DNA of 64,000 nucleotides from Proteobacteria bacterium ST_bin11 (GTDB taxonomy: Bacteria > Pseudomonadota > Gammaproteobacteria > Methylococcales > Methylomonadaceae), in contig MSXO01000010.1 in the NCBI GenBank assembly GCA_002083615.1, forward strand, positions 1-64,000. The letters run 5' to 3'. Numbering within the stretch: the first letter of the stretch is position 1; each line of letters begins with the position of its first letter. The notes beneath the pieces were generated by a model. It ran no database searches, was not told where the DNA came from, and saw only the letters and a list, made by a program, of their open reading frames with translations. Shown one piece after another: positions 1 through 9,457 of this stretch. The translations under genes were made by a program, and so were the position numbers.

Positions 1-2057
1 CCTGTGCGGCGGCGGACATAGAATCGACAAAATCGGTGAACGCGCAACGTTTCTAAGCCGCCTGTGCGGCGGCGGACTCGACCGGCTGTATCAGATATAG
101 AAACCATTTTTTCTAAGCCGCCTGTGCGGCGGCGGACATAGACAGCAGCGAGAGCGGATAATATTGAAATTTCTAAGCCGCCTGTGCGGCGGCGGACTTG
201 TTACCGACATTTGATATTTACGCCATGTCTTTCTAAGCCGCCTGTGCGGCGGCGGACAAATGCCGAATCCTCAAATGGATATTGTTAGTTTTCTAAGCCG
301 CCTGTGCGGCGGCGGACTATTGCAGAAAACTACGCTGACGAAGCTGAGTTTTCTAAGCCGCCTGTGCGGCGGCGGACCCCCCAACGTCTAGGCATTATCA
401 AAATTATCATTTCTAAGCCGCCTGTGCGGCGGCGGACGAACAGACGAAACAGAATTAGAAGCTATTAAATTTCTAAGCCGCCTGTGCGGCGGCGGACAAA
501 GGCGACGGTTTGAAAATCGTCATAATTTATTTCTAAGCCGCCTGTGCGGCGGCGGACCATTGATTACGTTACTTTAAGCAACTATAAAATTTCTAAGCCG
601 CCTGTGCGGCGGCGGACCTACCCGCTCGCGTCGTGTCATGCGTAACAGCTTTCTAAGCCGCCTGTGCGGCGGCGGACGGTTGCCAGTTCGCCAGCGTCCA
701 GGCTGTCCATTTCTAAGCCGCCTGTGCGGCGGCGGACGCACCGGCACGCCGCCTTTCCAGCCGGTCGGATTTCTAAGCCGCCTGTGCGGCGGCGGACATT
801 ATTCAATCCGACATGCTGAAGCAGTATTCTTTCTAAGCCGCCTGTGCGGCGGCGGACAGATATTGGGGCGGTGTTGGGGAAAAGGTATGTTTCTAAGCCG
901 CCTGTGCGGCGGCGGACTTCTTGGCAGCGCCGGTCCAGTCCACGCCAACTTTCTAAGCCGCCTGTGCGGCGGCGGACCTTGGGAACAGAGTTCTTTAAGA
1001 AGTGTTACATTTCTAAGCCGCCTGTGCGGCGGCGGACAACACCGACTCCGCAACAGCGAAGATATTTAATTTCTAAGCCGCCTGTGCGGCGGCGGACTGA
1101 TTCAGCGCCGTGAGTTGCCGCTTGTAATCTTTCTAAGCCGCCTGTGCGGCGGCGGACGTCTGAGGATCGGCGAGCATGGCTTCTTTGTTTTTCTAAGCCG
1201 CCTGTGCGGCGGCGGACCCCCGGCGGGTGGCTGGTTCTTTGCGTTCTCTTTTCTAAGCCGCCTGTGCGGCGGCGGACGCCAACACTGATGGCATTGTTGT
1301 CAAATGTCCTTTCTAAGCCGCCTGTGCGGCGGCGGACGTACAGGTGGTGTTACCTGTTGAACTGGTTGCTTTCTAAGCCGCCTGTGCGGCGGCGGACGTA
1401 TAAATAACCCAAATGCGTATGCTAAAAAATTTCTAAGCCGCCTGTGCGGCGGCGGACCGCTCAAAACCAACATGGCGCAGGTTTTGCAATTTCTAAGCCG
1501 CCTGTGCGGCGGCGGACGGCGAAAAGCTCCAATGGTCCCCAGTGATTCATTTCTAAGCCGCCTGTGCGGCGGCGGACTTTTTTCAGCAACGCCATGCTTA
1601 AATGGTTTTTTTCTAAGCCGCCTGTGCGGCGGCGGACCGTTAATGATCGCCCATTGTTTGCCAGGTAACTTTCTAAGCCGCCTGTGCGGCGGCGGACATG
1701 ACAATTGGGACATAACGACCGATCCAAATTTTCTAAGCCGCCTGTGCGGCGGCGGACAAGTTTAAACTTCGTACCGTTTGCATCAACGTTTTCTAAGCCG
1801 CCTGTGCGGCGGCGGACTTATACTTAGCACCAATCGTGCCAGGTGTAGTTTTCTAAGCCGCCTGTGCGGCGGCGGACAATACGGGTGTACTGCTGTCGAT
1901 CAGGGTTAATTTCTAAGCCGCCTGTGCGGCGGCGGACGCGATTCCTGAATATCAATTAAGCTTTATTAATTTCTAAGCCGCCTGTGCGGCGGCGGACTAT
2001 TTTGCTTGCCGGTTTTTTCGCCGATGATCTTTCTAAGCCGCCTGTGCGGCGGCGGAC
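1..2057 (-). CRISPR. Type I-F2 CRISPR array, 34 full repeats and 34 spacers, left end cut by window
   Basis: A 28-bp repeat (plus strand begins TTTCTAAGCCGCCTGTG, ends GGCGGAC) recurs every 60 bp exactly, starting at 50, 110, ... 2030, with a 17-base partial copy at 1-17. All full copies read identically and every spacer is 32 nt. On the minus strand the repeat reads GTCCGCCGCCGCACAGG... and ends TTAGAAA. It has the I-F layout: stem CCGCC/GGCGG around loop GCACA at positions 6-20, followed by an 8-nt handle CTTAGAAA. From memory it closely resembles the repeat of the Shewanella putrefaciens I-Fv array. Transcription is taken as minus strand, co-oriented with the cas genes, with the leader at the right end. 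No degenerate repeat is visible, so the trailer end lies beyond base 1. Confidence 0.97.
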
Positions 2058-2360
2058 TGATTATATAAAAACTGCAGGCCGGTTGCGACAAGGCTTGGGG
2101 ATGGTTTATGGCATTTTTACCTTCCGCGAAACCGTTGTTCGTAACCGGCTGATTTAGTTCACATTGTTAAAGAGCGGAAAATTTTGGGTCAAAAATCCAG
2201 CGATGCGCTCAATACCCACTCGGTCGCGCCAAAGGAATTGCACGTTGACCAGCTTGGTGGCGAAGCGCGTGCGGGTTCCTTGTTTTTTGCCTTTGACCAA
2301 TGAGCAATCGTTGTCAGCCCAGTTTGTCGGTAAAATGCACACCAAATAGGGGGATAAGCG
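2058..2360 (-). promoter_or_regulatory. CRISPR leader and unassigned sequence
   Basis: This stretch abuts the newest end of the array. On the minus strand the sequence just before the first repeat is AT-rich and contains a TATAAT hexamer (2065 to 2060), so a promoter very close to the array is possible; no convincing -35 box at standard spacing was found. A 7-bp inverted pair GCCGGTT (2078-2084) and AACCGGC (2143-2149) lies inside. Short open frames exist on both strands between 2154 and 2378, but none resembles a family I recognise. I could not identify a clear IHF site. The leader role is inferred from position only. Confidence 0.5.
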
Positions 2361-2615
2361 ATGACAACCAACTACCACAAACGAAAAAACGCTAAGAAAA
2401 GCGTAGTTTTGAATTCAAGCCTGGCAGAGCAGCGGCCCCAATTCGAAAAATGCCAATTCTGCCGACAAACTACATTTACCATCCAGGATTGGAAAATGAT
2501 TTTCGAAATGGAGGCTAACCCACCGGAACCGACTGAACGCATGAAAAAAGCGCTGCAGACCTTTAATAAAATTATCGGCGAGCAAAATTCGATTGGCTCC
2601 AGTTGTTTGCAGTAA
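2361..2615 (+). CDS. DUF1778 (TacA-like) antitoxin remnant
   Basis: An 84-residue frame with a good ribosome-binding site (AGGGGG, 7 nt before ATG). Its second half resembles the C-terminal toxin-neutralising segment of DUF1778 antitoxins: a TTFTIQDW stretch, then NPPEPTERMKKAL, comparable to the family pattern of a W/F-containing segment followed by NPPEPNEALK. The N-terminal ribbon-helix-helix part expected in a 85-100 residue family member is not recognisable; residues 1-25 are basic and unrelated. No GNAT toxin gene follows. It is probably a deleted antitoxin fragment, though the intact start signals mean it could still be expressed. Its strand is opposite to the cas genes. Identification rests on motif resemblance only. 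Confidence 0.45.
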   Translation: MTTNYHKRKNAKKSVVLNSSLAEQRPQFEKCQFCRQTTFTIQDWKMIFEMEANPPEPTERMKKALQTFNKIIGEQNSIGSSCLQ

Positions 2616-2632
2616 ATTTTCAAGAAAAGGCT

Positions 2633-2776
2633 ATGGCTCGATAAACCCACAAAAGACAAGTAACCTTACCGAAAGCCGTTTGTAATGCCACTGGCATTCG
2701 GGCCGGTGACTTTGTTGATGTCTTTGCCCGCAATGGTGTGTTACCTATTGTTAAAGTGGATGCCGATAATCGCTAG
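2633..2776 (+). pseudogene. AbrB/MazE-family antitoxin fragment with in-frame stop
   Basis: Reading from ATG at 2633 gives M-A-R-stop-T-H-K-R-Q and then a typical AbrB/SpoVT swapped-hairpin sequence: QVTLPKAV, ATGIRAGDFVDVF, and a terminal IVKVDADNR before TAG at 2774. The TAA at codon 4 (2642-2644) differs by one base from a lysine or glutamine codon, so a point mutation probably killed the gene. The product would have been about 47 residues, roughly the DNA-binding domain alone. It lies 17 bp downstream of the DUF1778-like frame on the same strand. No VapC-type toxin gene accompanies it. Confidence 0.6.
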
Positions 2777-2807
2777 CCGTAGGCGTATTGAGCGCGCTCT
2801 ACGGCTA
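2774..2807. terminator. Hairpin between antitoxin remnant and cas6f
   Basis: A perfect 9-bp stem, TAGCCGTAG (2774-2782) with CTACGGCTA (2799-2807), encloses a 16-base loop that itself contains the palindrome AGCGCGCT. It sits in the convergent gap between the plus-strand antitoxin remnant and the minus-strand cas6f stop at 2862. There is only a weak T-run (ATTCTTT) on the plus-strand side, so a terminator role is plausible but not certain. Confidence 0.4.
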
Positions 2808-2861
2808 ATTCTTTCCAAAATGCAGCTCTAGGCTAATAAATGCCACCGCTCCCAAGACTAA

Positions 2862-3500
2862 TCAAAACTCTGGCACGGTAGCGGCACTGCTTAGACCGTA
2901 AGCGCTGAAACTACCAGCCACCGGCGCGCCGACCTCGGTTTTGGCGATCCATAAACAAAATGTCTGCCCGCCGCTCAGGCTTTGCAAGCGAATGAACGGC
3001 AAGGCCACCGACGGCACGGTCATGTCCGCATAACGAAACTTGGTCGGGTAGGCGGCATCGCCGACCGGTGTTTTCAGCTCAACGGTAATATTCAGCGCGG
3101 TTTCCAAATCCAATCCGTGCCGCTTGGCATAGCGCCGGGCCAATCGCTCCGGGTTGGTTTTGGGGCGCTCGCGCCGGTAAATCGCATATCCCGTCAGCTT
3201 GTCCGGTATAGGGCGGATGCTGGTGCAATGCACGTAGTCGCTGAGGCGCGCCAGCCATTTCGGCGCATCGAAGCGCGCCAGCACTGCTTCGTCTTGCGCG
3301 AACAGCCGGCACTTTCCGCCGAGCAGGCTGAATTTCTCGCCAACCGTATATTCCGGAAACGACACGCCAATCGGCACCTGTTGTTGCGCATCCTGCATTT
3401 CGACCAGACCGAGGTGGAGTTGTTGGTAGACTTTGCTCCATAGTCCGAATAGATTAATGTCGGGATTAGGTAGTAAGGTAATCTCAATATAATGATTCAT
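2862..3500 (-). CDS. cas6f: CRISPR endoribonuclease Cas6f (Csy4)
   Basis: A 212-residue protein expected to cut the pre-crRNA at the base of each repeat hairpin and remain bound to the 3' stem. Residue H29 falls exactly where the catalytic histidine of Pseudomonas Csy4 lies. An arginine-rich helix spans about residues 109-127 (RRERP...RLARRYAKRH), matching the RNA-groove helix. The C-terminal YGLS motif starts at Y201 and includes S204. The start has an AGGAAA site 8 nt upstream. It is the last cas gene and closest to the array, 12 bp after cas5fv. The substrate hairpin CCGCC/GGCGG in the array fits Cas6f specificity. Confidence 0.93.
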   Translation of the reverse strand: MNHYIEITLLPNPDINLFGLWSKVYQQLHLGLVEMQDAQQQVPIGVSFPEYTVGEKFSLLGGKCRLFAQDEAVLARFDAPKWLARLSDYVHCTSIRPIPDKLTGYAIYRRERPKTNPERLARRYAKRHGLDLETALNITVELKTPVGDAAYPTKFRYADMTVPSVALPFIRLQSLSGGQTFCLWIAKTEVGAPVAGSFSAYGLSSAATVPEF

Positions 3501-3511
3501 ATGGTTATTTC

Positions 3512-4561
3512 CTACAGCCGGATTGTTTCAACGTATGCCAAGCCTTTTTTACCCAGATAAAAACTGGAAACACCAGCAGCTTCTATCAAGTTCTGTATTT
3601 GCGCAGCAGTTTCTTCGGGTACATCCAGCAAAATATTGAGTGTGCCGTTGGCCTTTGTCAGCAGTAAAGTAATTTCTCCTTCACCAGATCGCTTTTCTTT
3701 AAGAAGATAAGGATTTCCCCATATCCTTTTTTCATCGCCAGTGATGAAATTTTTCATAAAATCACGCGAACCATTAAATCCTCGCTTTGAGTAACCATAT
3801 ACATAAACATTGGGTCCTCTTCGATTACAAGCTTCGTCCATATTAAATCTCGTTGACAATCGATAAAATTGAATATATAGAGCAGCGGCGTAAAGCCTTA
3901 TTAGCTTTACTTTTCCAGACGATTCAACGTAATTTTCGGCTGTAAACTTCTTTTCTAAAATACCAATAATTTCTATTATTGCTTCATTAGCGTCAATAGG
4001 CTTTAAGCTATTTAACTCATTTGACTGGTTTAAAACAGTTACTGGATCAAGTTGAACATGGCTTTTTAAATCAACGCAAAATGATTCACATTTAATAAAC
4101 TCAAATAATTGTTCTGATGATAACCATAACACCCCCCAGAACTCTGGCGAATAGGGAGATGTAAAAACCGGATGATTCCCTTTGATCATTCCAGTAAAAG
4201 AATTTTGATCCGTGCTACCAGTTATATTTCGTATATAAACCATCTCTGTATTGACTGGCTTGAAACGGTCATGAATATTTTCGAAGGTAATTTGTTTTTC
4301 TAAATCAGAGAAGAAATAGTTTTGAGATTGCCTAGATTGATAAAGCTTGCGTTGGTCGCCAATCAAACGATTTAAAATACCCATGACGGTATCCTTACTT
4401 ATCTCGCGTTGAACAAAGTTGGGGTATTTGTCACCGTCACGTTTTGACAAGTTAGTCATTGAGCCAATAAAACCTCGCCCACCTTTAGGCAATGGTTCGT
4501 TGTTTGAACCATCTAAAAATGAATTTTGCCATGCCGCTTCGTATTTAATAGTAATACGCAT
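3512..4561 (-). CDS. cas5fv: Cas5fv, subtype I-F2 Cascade subunit
   Basis: A 349-residue protein of the Cas5fv (PBPRB1993-like) family. In the I-Fv systems studied in Shewanella putrefaciens this subunit caps the 5' handle, carries an inserted helical domain and takes over the target-recognition role of the missing large subunit Cas8f. The sequence begins MRITIKYEAAWQNSF, followed by a glycine-rich GGRGFIGSM loop. The ATG at 4561 is chosen because AAGAGG lies 5 nt upstream; an in-frame GTG at 4567 would overlap that site. It sits 9 bp downstream of cas7fv and 11 bp upstream of cas6f, as in known I-F2 operons. Family assignment is from gene order and remembered family features. Confidence 0.85.
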   Translation of the reverse strand: MRITIKYEAAWQNSFLDGSNNEPLPKGGRGFIGSMTNLSKRDGDKYPNFVQREISKDTVMGILNRLIGDQRKLYQSRQSQNYFFSDLEKQITFENIHDRFKPVNTEMVYIRNITGSTDQNSFTGMIKGNHPVFTSPYSPEFWGVLWLSSEQLFEFIKCESFCVDLKSHVQLDPVTVLNQSNELNSLKPIDANEAIIEIIGILEKKFTAENYVESSGKVKLIRLYAAALYIQFYRLSTRFNMDEACNRRGPNVYVYGYSKRGFNGSRDFMKNFITGDEKRIWGNPYLLKEKRSGEGEITLLLTKANGTLNILLDVPEETAAQIQNLIEAAGVSSFYLGKKGLAYVETIRL

Positions 4562-4570
4562 AAACACCTC

Positions 4571-5551
4571 TTATTTGGCGTAAAAATAAACCGCATAATT
4601 AGTTTTCGGCATTTCAGATACATCAATTTCCGAACGTTTAATACGCATCATTTTATGACTATCGTTGTAATCGACCAAAATACTATCAACGTACATATAA
4701 CCTTTAGCTTGGCGAATGCTCAATTCACTAATCATGCGAATCGTTTCTTGGATTAATATATCAATGGCCTCGTTGTCCAATAAAATGCCGACTTCACCTT
4801 CCTCAAAAATAGTGCCACCACGAACATAGTTCGGGTGAAATATGGCTTTGGGATTACGCTCTGGCGAGAGGCTTTTGATAAAATTCTGGACCGCTTCAGC
4901 TATTTTTTCGCCTTCGCCTTCTTTGATAATCATCGATGCACGATCAAATTTTTTATCTAACGATATAAACTCTAATTGTTCAATACTAATTGAGCCATAA
5001 GCAAGGTACTCAGTTTCGCCAAAGGTGGTTTTAGAAAAAAATGAATTACTGGCAATATCATCACCTTTATCGTCCTTGCCTTTTTCCTTTGATCCAGAAC
5101 GTCCCATTTGCTCGAAATTACCATTTCCCAACTGGTCAACAAAGTCCTCTAGTAATAATGGACTAGTGCGCTTACATTGACTGGATGGTACGACATAGCC
5201 GCGTATCAATCCTGTGATTGAAGCAATGACTGCTTGTAGATTTTTGTCTTTTGCATAGTGCAAATCAAATGCTTGATCTCTAAATAAATGATGGCGGATA
5301 CAGTTTTGGCTGATATACATCGGGGTTTCTTTAAAATCGATGTCAGAAGCTTGTTTTTTATATTTGTAACCAGTTTCCTCTTTAACTTTACCCGTTAAAT
5401 TAGTGTATCCGCGCAATTTTGGCAGTGTATGATTGTCAACTGTTTTTCCATCATCTCCTGCCAGTGTTGTTGGCCCATTCCAATTAACGACGCCGTGTCC
5501 ATAAGCAATAACTTTAAAATCCACGCTTTTAATGCCCGTTATTTTTTGCAT
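4571..5551 (-). CDS. cas7fv: Cas7fv, subtype I-F2 Cascade backbone
   Basis: A 326-residue protein of the Cas7fv (PBPRB1992-like) family, which polymerises along the crRNA spacer to form the surveillance-complex backbone. It is clearly unlike the I-F1 Csy3 sequence, and no Csy1/Cas8f or Csy2 gene is present, so the system is the I-F2 variant. A charged low-complexity segment ([13 protein letters not shown]) near residues 152-164 may be a flexible loop. The start follows a GAGGA site that lies within the last codons of cas2-3; only 3 bp separate the genes, indicating coupled translation. Confidence in the family comes from the operon order cas1, cas2-3, cas7fv, cas5fv, cas6f. Confidence 0.85.
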   Translation of the reverse strand: MQKITGIKSVDFKVIAYGHGVVNWNGPTTLAGDDGKTVDNHTLPKLRGYTNLTGKVKEETGYKYKKQASDIDFKETPMYISQNCIRHHLFRDQAFDLHYAKDKNLQAVIASITGLIRGYVVPSSQCKRTSPLLLEDFVDQLGNGNFEQMGRSGSKEKGKDDKGDDIASNSFFSKTTFGETEYLAYGSISIEQLEFISLDKKFDRASMIIKEGEGEKIAEAVQNFIKSLSPERNPKAIFHPNYVRGGTIFEEGEVGILLDNEAIDILIQETIRMISELSIRQAKGYMYVDSILVDYNDSHKMMRIKRSEIDVSEMPKTNYAVYFYAK

Positions 5552-5554
5552 ACA

Positions 5555-8482
5555 TCAGTCCTCATTTGAATTTAGTTGTTTAATTGAAATTGCGCCGATT
5601 GGCTGTTTTTCGCACTCTGCATAGTAAATTGCATAGCTATGCTTTGAGTCTTCCCCGCCAACGCTAAGTAAATCATTTGGGGTATAACTTAGGTAAATGG
5701 GAAATTCCGGGTCTCTTGCTTCATTGAGCAAAATAAAATCTTTATAGGCCTTAGTGCCGCCAATAATGTTGTGGTGTTTGTTTTTCATGTAGGCCAGCAA
5801 GTTTTTATCGCTGTCGCCGTAACCTTGGATTTCATCAATCGAAGTCGTTAAATTGTCAACATCATCCCGTTCATTGATAGGCGGTTGGTATGCATACCGT
5901 TCTATAAATTTGGGTTGGCTAGGATCAGTGACATCGCATACTGCCATCTGTACAAAACGATTTTCGCCTCGTAACGAGTTCTTGCTGATTTTTGCACGGC
6001 CTTTTTCCTGGGCTTTTTTCGACGGAATCGTAATGGGGTCAATCACTTTCTGGCCAATTAAAGTCACGCCCTGTTTAAAGCAGGTTAGTAAATCGGACGT
6101 CATGCTCTTTTGAGCTAGTTCCAAGTCATGGAACCTTTGGTATAGCAAATAAAGCTCGGGTAACGACAGGGGCTTATCTTCCACTTGTTCCGCTTGTAAG
6201 AACTGATACCACGAATTAGTCGCCGCGAAGCCGTATTGCCGCGATAAAAATCTTGCAGCAGATCCCGTGCCCTTGCCTTGATGAATTGGTTCGGGAACGG
6301 CAATGCAAAAAACATTGGTCGTTTGATTGGTGCCGAAGCGGTCTAAGCGCCCGAGTCGTTGCAGAAAATTTTCGGCACTGGTGATTTCACTGACCATGTA
6401 GTCGCAGGTGATGTTTAAAGCGGCCTGGACAATTGGCCCGCTCCTCAGTACGTCGAATTTGCGTGTACCGTCCTGTTTAAAGGATTCATACACTTCGCCA
6501 AACCAAATCTGCTTATCGCTTTTCTTATATTTCGAGTGCAGCAGTACGGCGTTTTCCTGGTGCTGGTTACGAATAAAGCTTTTTTGCGCGGTCAACGCGG
6601 TATTGCTGATGACAATAGTATTTGTAGATTGGCTTTGGTACAGCGGATTATCATCTTGGCGAGTTTCATCAAGTACCTTGAACTGAATTCGATAGGTGCT
6701 TGGGTTGAAACTGGGCATGGCGATAATATCTTCAGGCTCCATGCCCAATACTTTCTTTAAATAAAAATAATGCGGCGTTGCCGATACCAGCAGGGTATTG
6801 GCCAGAGACTCCTGTTGCTGTTTGCAAGCCACCACCTCGGCAAACAACAGGTTAAAAGCGGGCATGGCAATGTACTCGTGAAACTCATCAAATACGATAT
6901 GGGCATTCAGTACATTAATCAGCGTGTTGACTTTGGTGTGTGTGATGATGGCACTGAAGATTTGGTCAATTGTGGTAATTACTATATTGCCGGAGAAATA
7001 CTCATCATCCGGGGTATGTTTTCCCCATGCATTGGTGAACTTAAACTCACCCGTATTAATTTCGATTTTGGCATTCGGCAAGTATTGCTCAGAGGTGAGG
7101 TCGTAAAACAAGCCTTGGCAAACTTGAACTCTGGGGCAAATCCAAATGATTTGCTGGGCAGTTTTCAGTAGCGCCCATTCCAGGGCAATTTTAGTTTTGC
7201 CGCAACCCGCTGGCCCTGAAAGCACGGCGACTCCCGGCACTTTGCCGAGCTTCTGCGCGACTTCGCGTTGTTTGCTACTGCGTTCACCTGCTGGGAATTG
7301 CGTTAGACAGGTTTCGATATGCGAGCCGAGCGTTGTCTCCAATTGTAAGGTTTCATCAACCAGATTCTTTAATGTATTGCGCTTAATATGCTGGTGTAAA
7401 TCGTCAGCACTTAAAGCAGACACTAGACGGTCAGCTGAAATGACACAAGCCCGAATGATGTTGTTAAAGGCATTGGTATTGATGTGCTTCCGGTAGTTTT
7501 CGACGTGTTCTTCGCTCTCGTAGCTTTTGAAACTGGGTAAGGGTTTGGTTTTTTTATCGCTGATCAGAGCATCTAAATCCACATCTTGGTTAACTATTTC
7601 TGCTAGCAGAGAAGTTTCAATAGTCCGATAACGGCAATCCAGTTCGCTCAACTCTTGTAGCAGTTTTTGGACTTTTGCCACTAATTCAGTAAATGAAATA
7701 CCGGTTAAATTGCCTGCTAGTTTTTTATGGATACCACCATAGGTCGCAAAATCGGGGTCTTTTTCTTTGCGGTAGGGCTTCGCGTGATGCCAGTATATTG
7801 TGTGTTTGATTGCATCCTTATTGGTAGTGTTGATCCCCTTGAAATTAATAGGATCAAGCAACTCATAGAGCAACACAGAAATTTCATTATGGCGTGGATG
7901 TTTGTCGAAACTGAATTTGGCATCGTCGATGTGCTGACCATCTTCTGCCTGAAAATCTTTTTTCTTGGGGTTGATTGCCCAAGCCTGAAACGCAGGGTCA
8001 ATCTTGCCTGTATCGTGTAGGCAGCCACCGATAAAAATAGCCACTGATTGATTATCTTTACCAGGAACCAATTGCCTATGTAGCTGTTCGGCAATATAGC
8101 CAACTGCAAACAAATGCTCCGTTAATGATTGCAAGTGAGTGTTGGCATACAACCAATTTGGGTTCGGTTTTTGGTTTGAAATATCCATAAATAGCTCTTT
8201 ACTGGTGGTGTTTACAGGCACAATACCTTGCGCATTAAAATGATCTCGATTCCCCACAATCCAAACCAACTCGCTCCGACTGCGTGACCTGATCCAATGG
8301 CAGGAAACTGCTGTATTTTTGGTGGCGGTTTTGCGCAGCAGGGTTTTGACGGCGATCAGGCCTTCTTCGGTAATCACGGTTTGCCAAGTGTTGTCGCCGA
8401 TGCGGTTGGCGAAGGCATCGAGGACACGGCGGGTGCGGGCCAAGGCTTTTTTCTGGCATTGGCTGACGAAGGTGACCATCAT
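5555..8482 (-). CDS. cas2-3: Cas2-Cas3 fusion helicase-nuclease, type I-F
   Basis: A 975-residue fusion that joins spacer acquisition (Cas2) to target destruction (Cas3). Residues 1 to about 95 form the Cas2 domain. An HD nuclease domain follows, with H123 and HD at 156-157 (CLHDTGK). The helicase core shows Walker A GPAGCGKT at 423-430, DEFH at 532-535, SATP at 567-570 and [10 protein letters not shown] at 708-717. All catalytic motifs look intact. Length is slightly below the roughly 1050-1100 residues usual for I-F1 fusions. Two tandem ATG codons (8482, 8479) can serve as start. Only 15 bp separate it from the cas1 stop, and that gap lies in a REP-like element that supplies a GAGGG ribosome-binding site. 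Confidence 0.95.
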   Translation of the reverse strand: MMVTFVSQCQKKALARTRRVLDAFANRIGDNTWQTVITEEGLIAVKTLLRKTATKNTAVSCHWIRSRSRSELVWIVGNRDHFNAQGIVPVNTTSKELFMDISNQKPNPNWLYANTHLQSLTEHLFAVGYIAEQLHRQLVPGKDNQSVAIFIGGCLHDTGKIDPAFQAWAINPKKKDFQAEDGQHIDDAKFSFDKHPRHNEISVLLYELLDPINFKGINTTNKDAIKHTIYWHHAKPYRKEKDPDFATYGGIHKKLAGNLTGISFTELVAKVQKLLQELSELDCRYRTIETSLLAEIVNQDVDLDALISDKKTKPLPSFKSYESEEHVENYRKHINTNAFNNIIRACVISADRLVSALSADDLHQHIKRNTLKNLVDETLQLETTLGSHIETCLTQFPAGERSSKQREVAQKLGKVPGVAVLSGPAGCGKTKIALEWALLKTAQQIIWICPRVQVCQGLFYDLTSEQYLPNAKIEINTGEFKFTNAWGKHTPDDEYFSGNIVITTIDQIFSAIITHTKVNTLINVLNAHIVFDEFHEYIAMPAFNLLFAEVVACKQQQESLANTLLVSATPHYFYLKKVLGMEPEDIIAMPSFNPSTYRIQFKVLDETRQDDNPLYQSQSTNTIVISNTALTAQKSFIRNQHQENAVLLHSKYKKSDKQIWFGEVYESFKQDGTRKFDVLRSGPIVQAALNITCDYMVSEITSAENFLQRLGRLDRFGTNQTTNVFCIAVPEPIHQGKGTGSAARFLSRQYGFAATNSWYQFLQAEQVEDKPLSLPELYLLYQRFHDLELAQKSMTSDLLTCFKQGVTLIGQKVIDPITIPSKKAQEKGRAKISKNSLRGENRFVQMAVCDVTDPSQPKFIERYAYQPPINERDDVDNLTTSIDEIQGYGDSDKNLLAYMKNKHHNIIGGTKAYKDFILLNEARDPEFPIYLSYTPNDLLSVGGEDSKHSYAIYYAECEKQPIGAISIKQLNSNED

Positions 8483-8488
8483 GATATT

Positions 8489-8523
8489 ACCCTCACCCTA
8501 GCCCTCTCCCTGAGGGAGAGGGG
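8489..8523. repeat. REP-like palindrome at the cas1/cas2-3 junction
   Basis: The plus strand reads CCCTCACCC then CTAG and the palindrome CCCTCTCCCTGAGGGAGAGGG. It is the same family of element as those at 30793, 52178, 54751, 54853, 55261 and 55328. It overlaps the last codons of cas1 and provides its TAG stop (8498-8500). Read on the minus strand, its flank GGTGAGGG lies just upstream of the cas2-3 ATG. Confidence 0.8.
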
Positions 8524-9457
8524 ATTGAGTCGCTTGTTGCTTAACCTGATCGAACATGAAATCCAGCGCCTTGTGGTCGGTGAACTTTTGCAGGATTTGC
8601 TGGCGAAATTCTTGTTCGCTCATCTTCTCTTTGGCGCAAACAAAGGCCCAGGGCAGAACGATGGCGTCTTTGATGAGGTCGGCGACATCAAATACTAACG
8701 CGCCGCGCCGGGTTTTTCCGTGCATGACCGCAAAACCGTGCGGTATTCCCAGCACCCAGAGCGTGGTTGCCGCCAGTCCATAAGCAAGATAGTTGCCGTG
8801 ATTCAAAAAGCCATTGGCAAGGTCAGTGGCGTCGTGGTCGCGGGTAAATTCTGTGTGTTGGGTGGATTTGGCCGCGTAGCGATAGAGTTGTTTAGTGAGC
8901 AGCGCTTCGCGTTGCAGCAGGTCGCCAACCTTGCCGGCTTGTTCGACTTGCTTGGCGTAAGCGTCCAGCGCACTGGCTATGGCGCTGTCGTCGGCGAAGA
9001 TGTTTTCGGCTTGCAGGTCGCGGTCTTTGTGCCAGACACGGCGCAGATAATCGATTCGGGCTTGTTGAAAGGCTTTGGCCACCGTCAAACGCTGTTCGTC
9101 GTCGAACCAAAACTTTAACCAACCTTGTATGTATTCAGTGGGGCGGTATTCACTTTGCGGGGTTAGCCATTCGATTTCGCAGCCGCTGAACAGTGGCGTA
9201 CCGCCACCGCCGCAAAAGCCAACCAGCACGCCGGCGCTGGCCAGCATGCGCATCGCCGCCTGAGTGATCGAAGTACCGGTGCCAAGCAGGATAACGGTGG
9301 TATTGGCGATGGGGATGTTCCAATACAGGTTTTCATCTTTGGCTTCGGTCAGATACAGCACGCGCCCGTCTTTTTGCATCACCCGGCATTTTTCCAGGTA
9401 ATAGATGTTGGCGCGTTTGGAGTGGAGGATGGCTTTGAGATCGGTGAGTTGTTCCAT
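8498..9457 (-). CDS. cas1: CRISPR integrase Cas1, type I-F
   Basis: A 319-residue Cas1 of the I-F type, the integrase that inserts new spacers together with the Cas2 part of the Cas2-3 fusion. The N-terminus (LTDLKAILHSKRANIYYLEKC) and the glycine-rich FCGGGGTP stretch near residue 88 are characteristic of I-F Cas1. A helical catalytic domain follows, with FLNHGNYLAYGLAA and the HGKTRRGALVFDVAD segment that contributes to the metal site. The last residues SPLPQGEG are encoded by a REP-like repeat, so the C-terminus has probably been altered relative to the ancestral gene. First gene of the operon; the start at 9457 has only a weak upstream CAGG. Confidence 0.95.
   Translation of the reverse strand: MEQLTDLKAILHSKRANIYYLEKCRVMQKDGRVLYLTEAKDENLYWNIPIANTTVILLGTGTSITQAAMRMLASAGVLVGFCGGGGTPLFSGCEIEWLTPQSEYRPTEYIQGWLKFWFDDEQRLTVAKAFQQARIDYLRRVWHKDRDLQAENIFADDSAIASALDAYAKQVEQAGKVGDLLQREALLTKQLYRYAAKSTQHTEFTRDHDATDLANGFLNHGNYLAYGLAATTLWVLGIPHGFAVMHGKTRRGALVFDVADLIKDAIVLPWAFVCAKEKMSEQEFRQQILQKFTDHKALDFMFDQVKQQATQSPLPQGEG

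Noticed and set aside
638..1765. Long open frames encoding repeated FLSRLCGGG or SKPPVRRRT peptides
   Set aside because: They are translations of the 28-bp CRISPR repeat plus spacers in a 60-bp (multiple of three) period, not proteins.
18..2029. Self-targeting spacers matching this window
   Set aside because: Reading the 34 spacers against the visible genes gave no convincing match by eye; a computed search would be needed to be sure.
2154..2378. 74-residue minus-strand frame within the leader region
   Set aside because: No start signal or family resemblance; overlapping frames on both strands are equally open.
2058..2862. Possible CreTA-type RNA toxin-antitoxin beside the cas genes
   Set aside because: I looked for partial or degenerate copies of the CRISPR repeat outside the array in this gap and saw none, so there is no support for a crRNA-like antitoxin.
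2982..3443. 153-residue plus-strand frame opposite cas6f
   Set aside because: Antisense shadow of a well-supported gene; sequence looks low-complexity and unlike known proteins.
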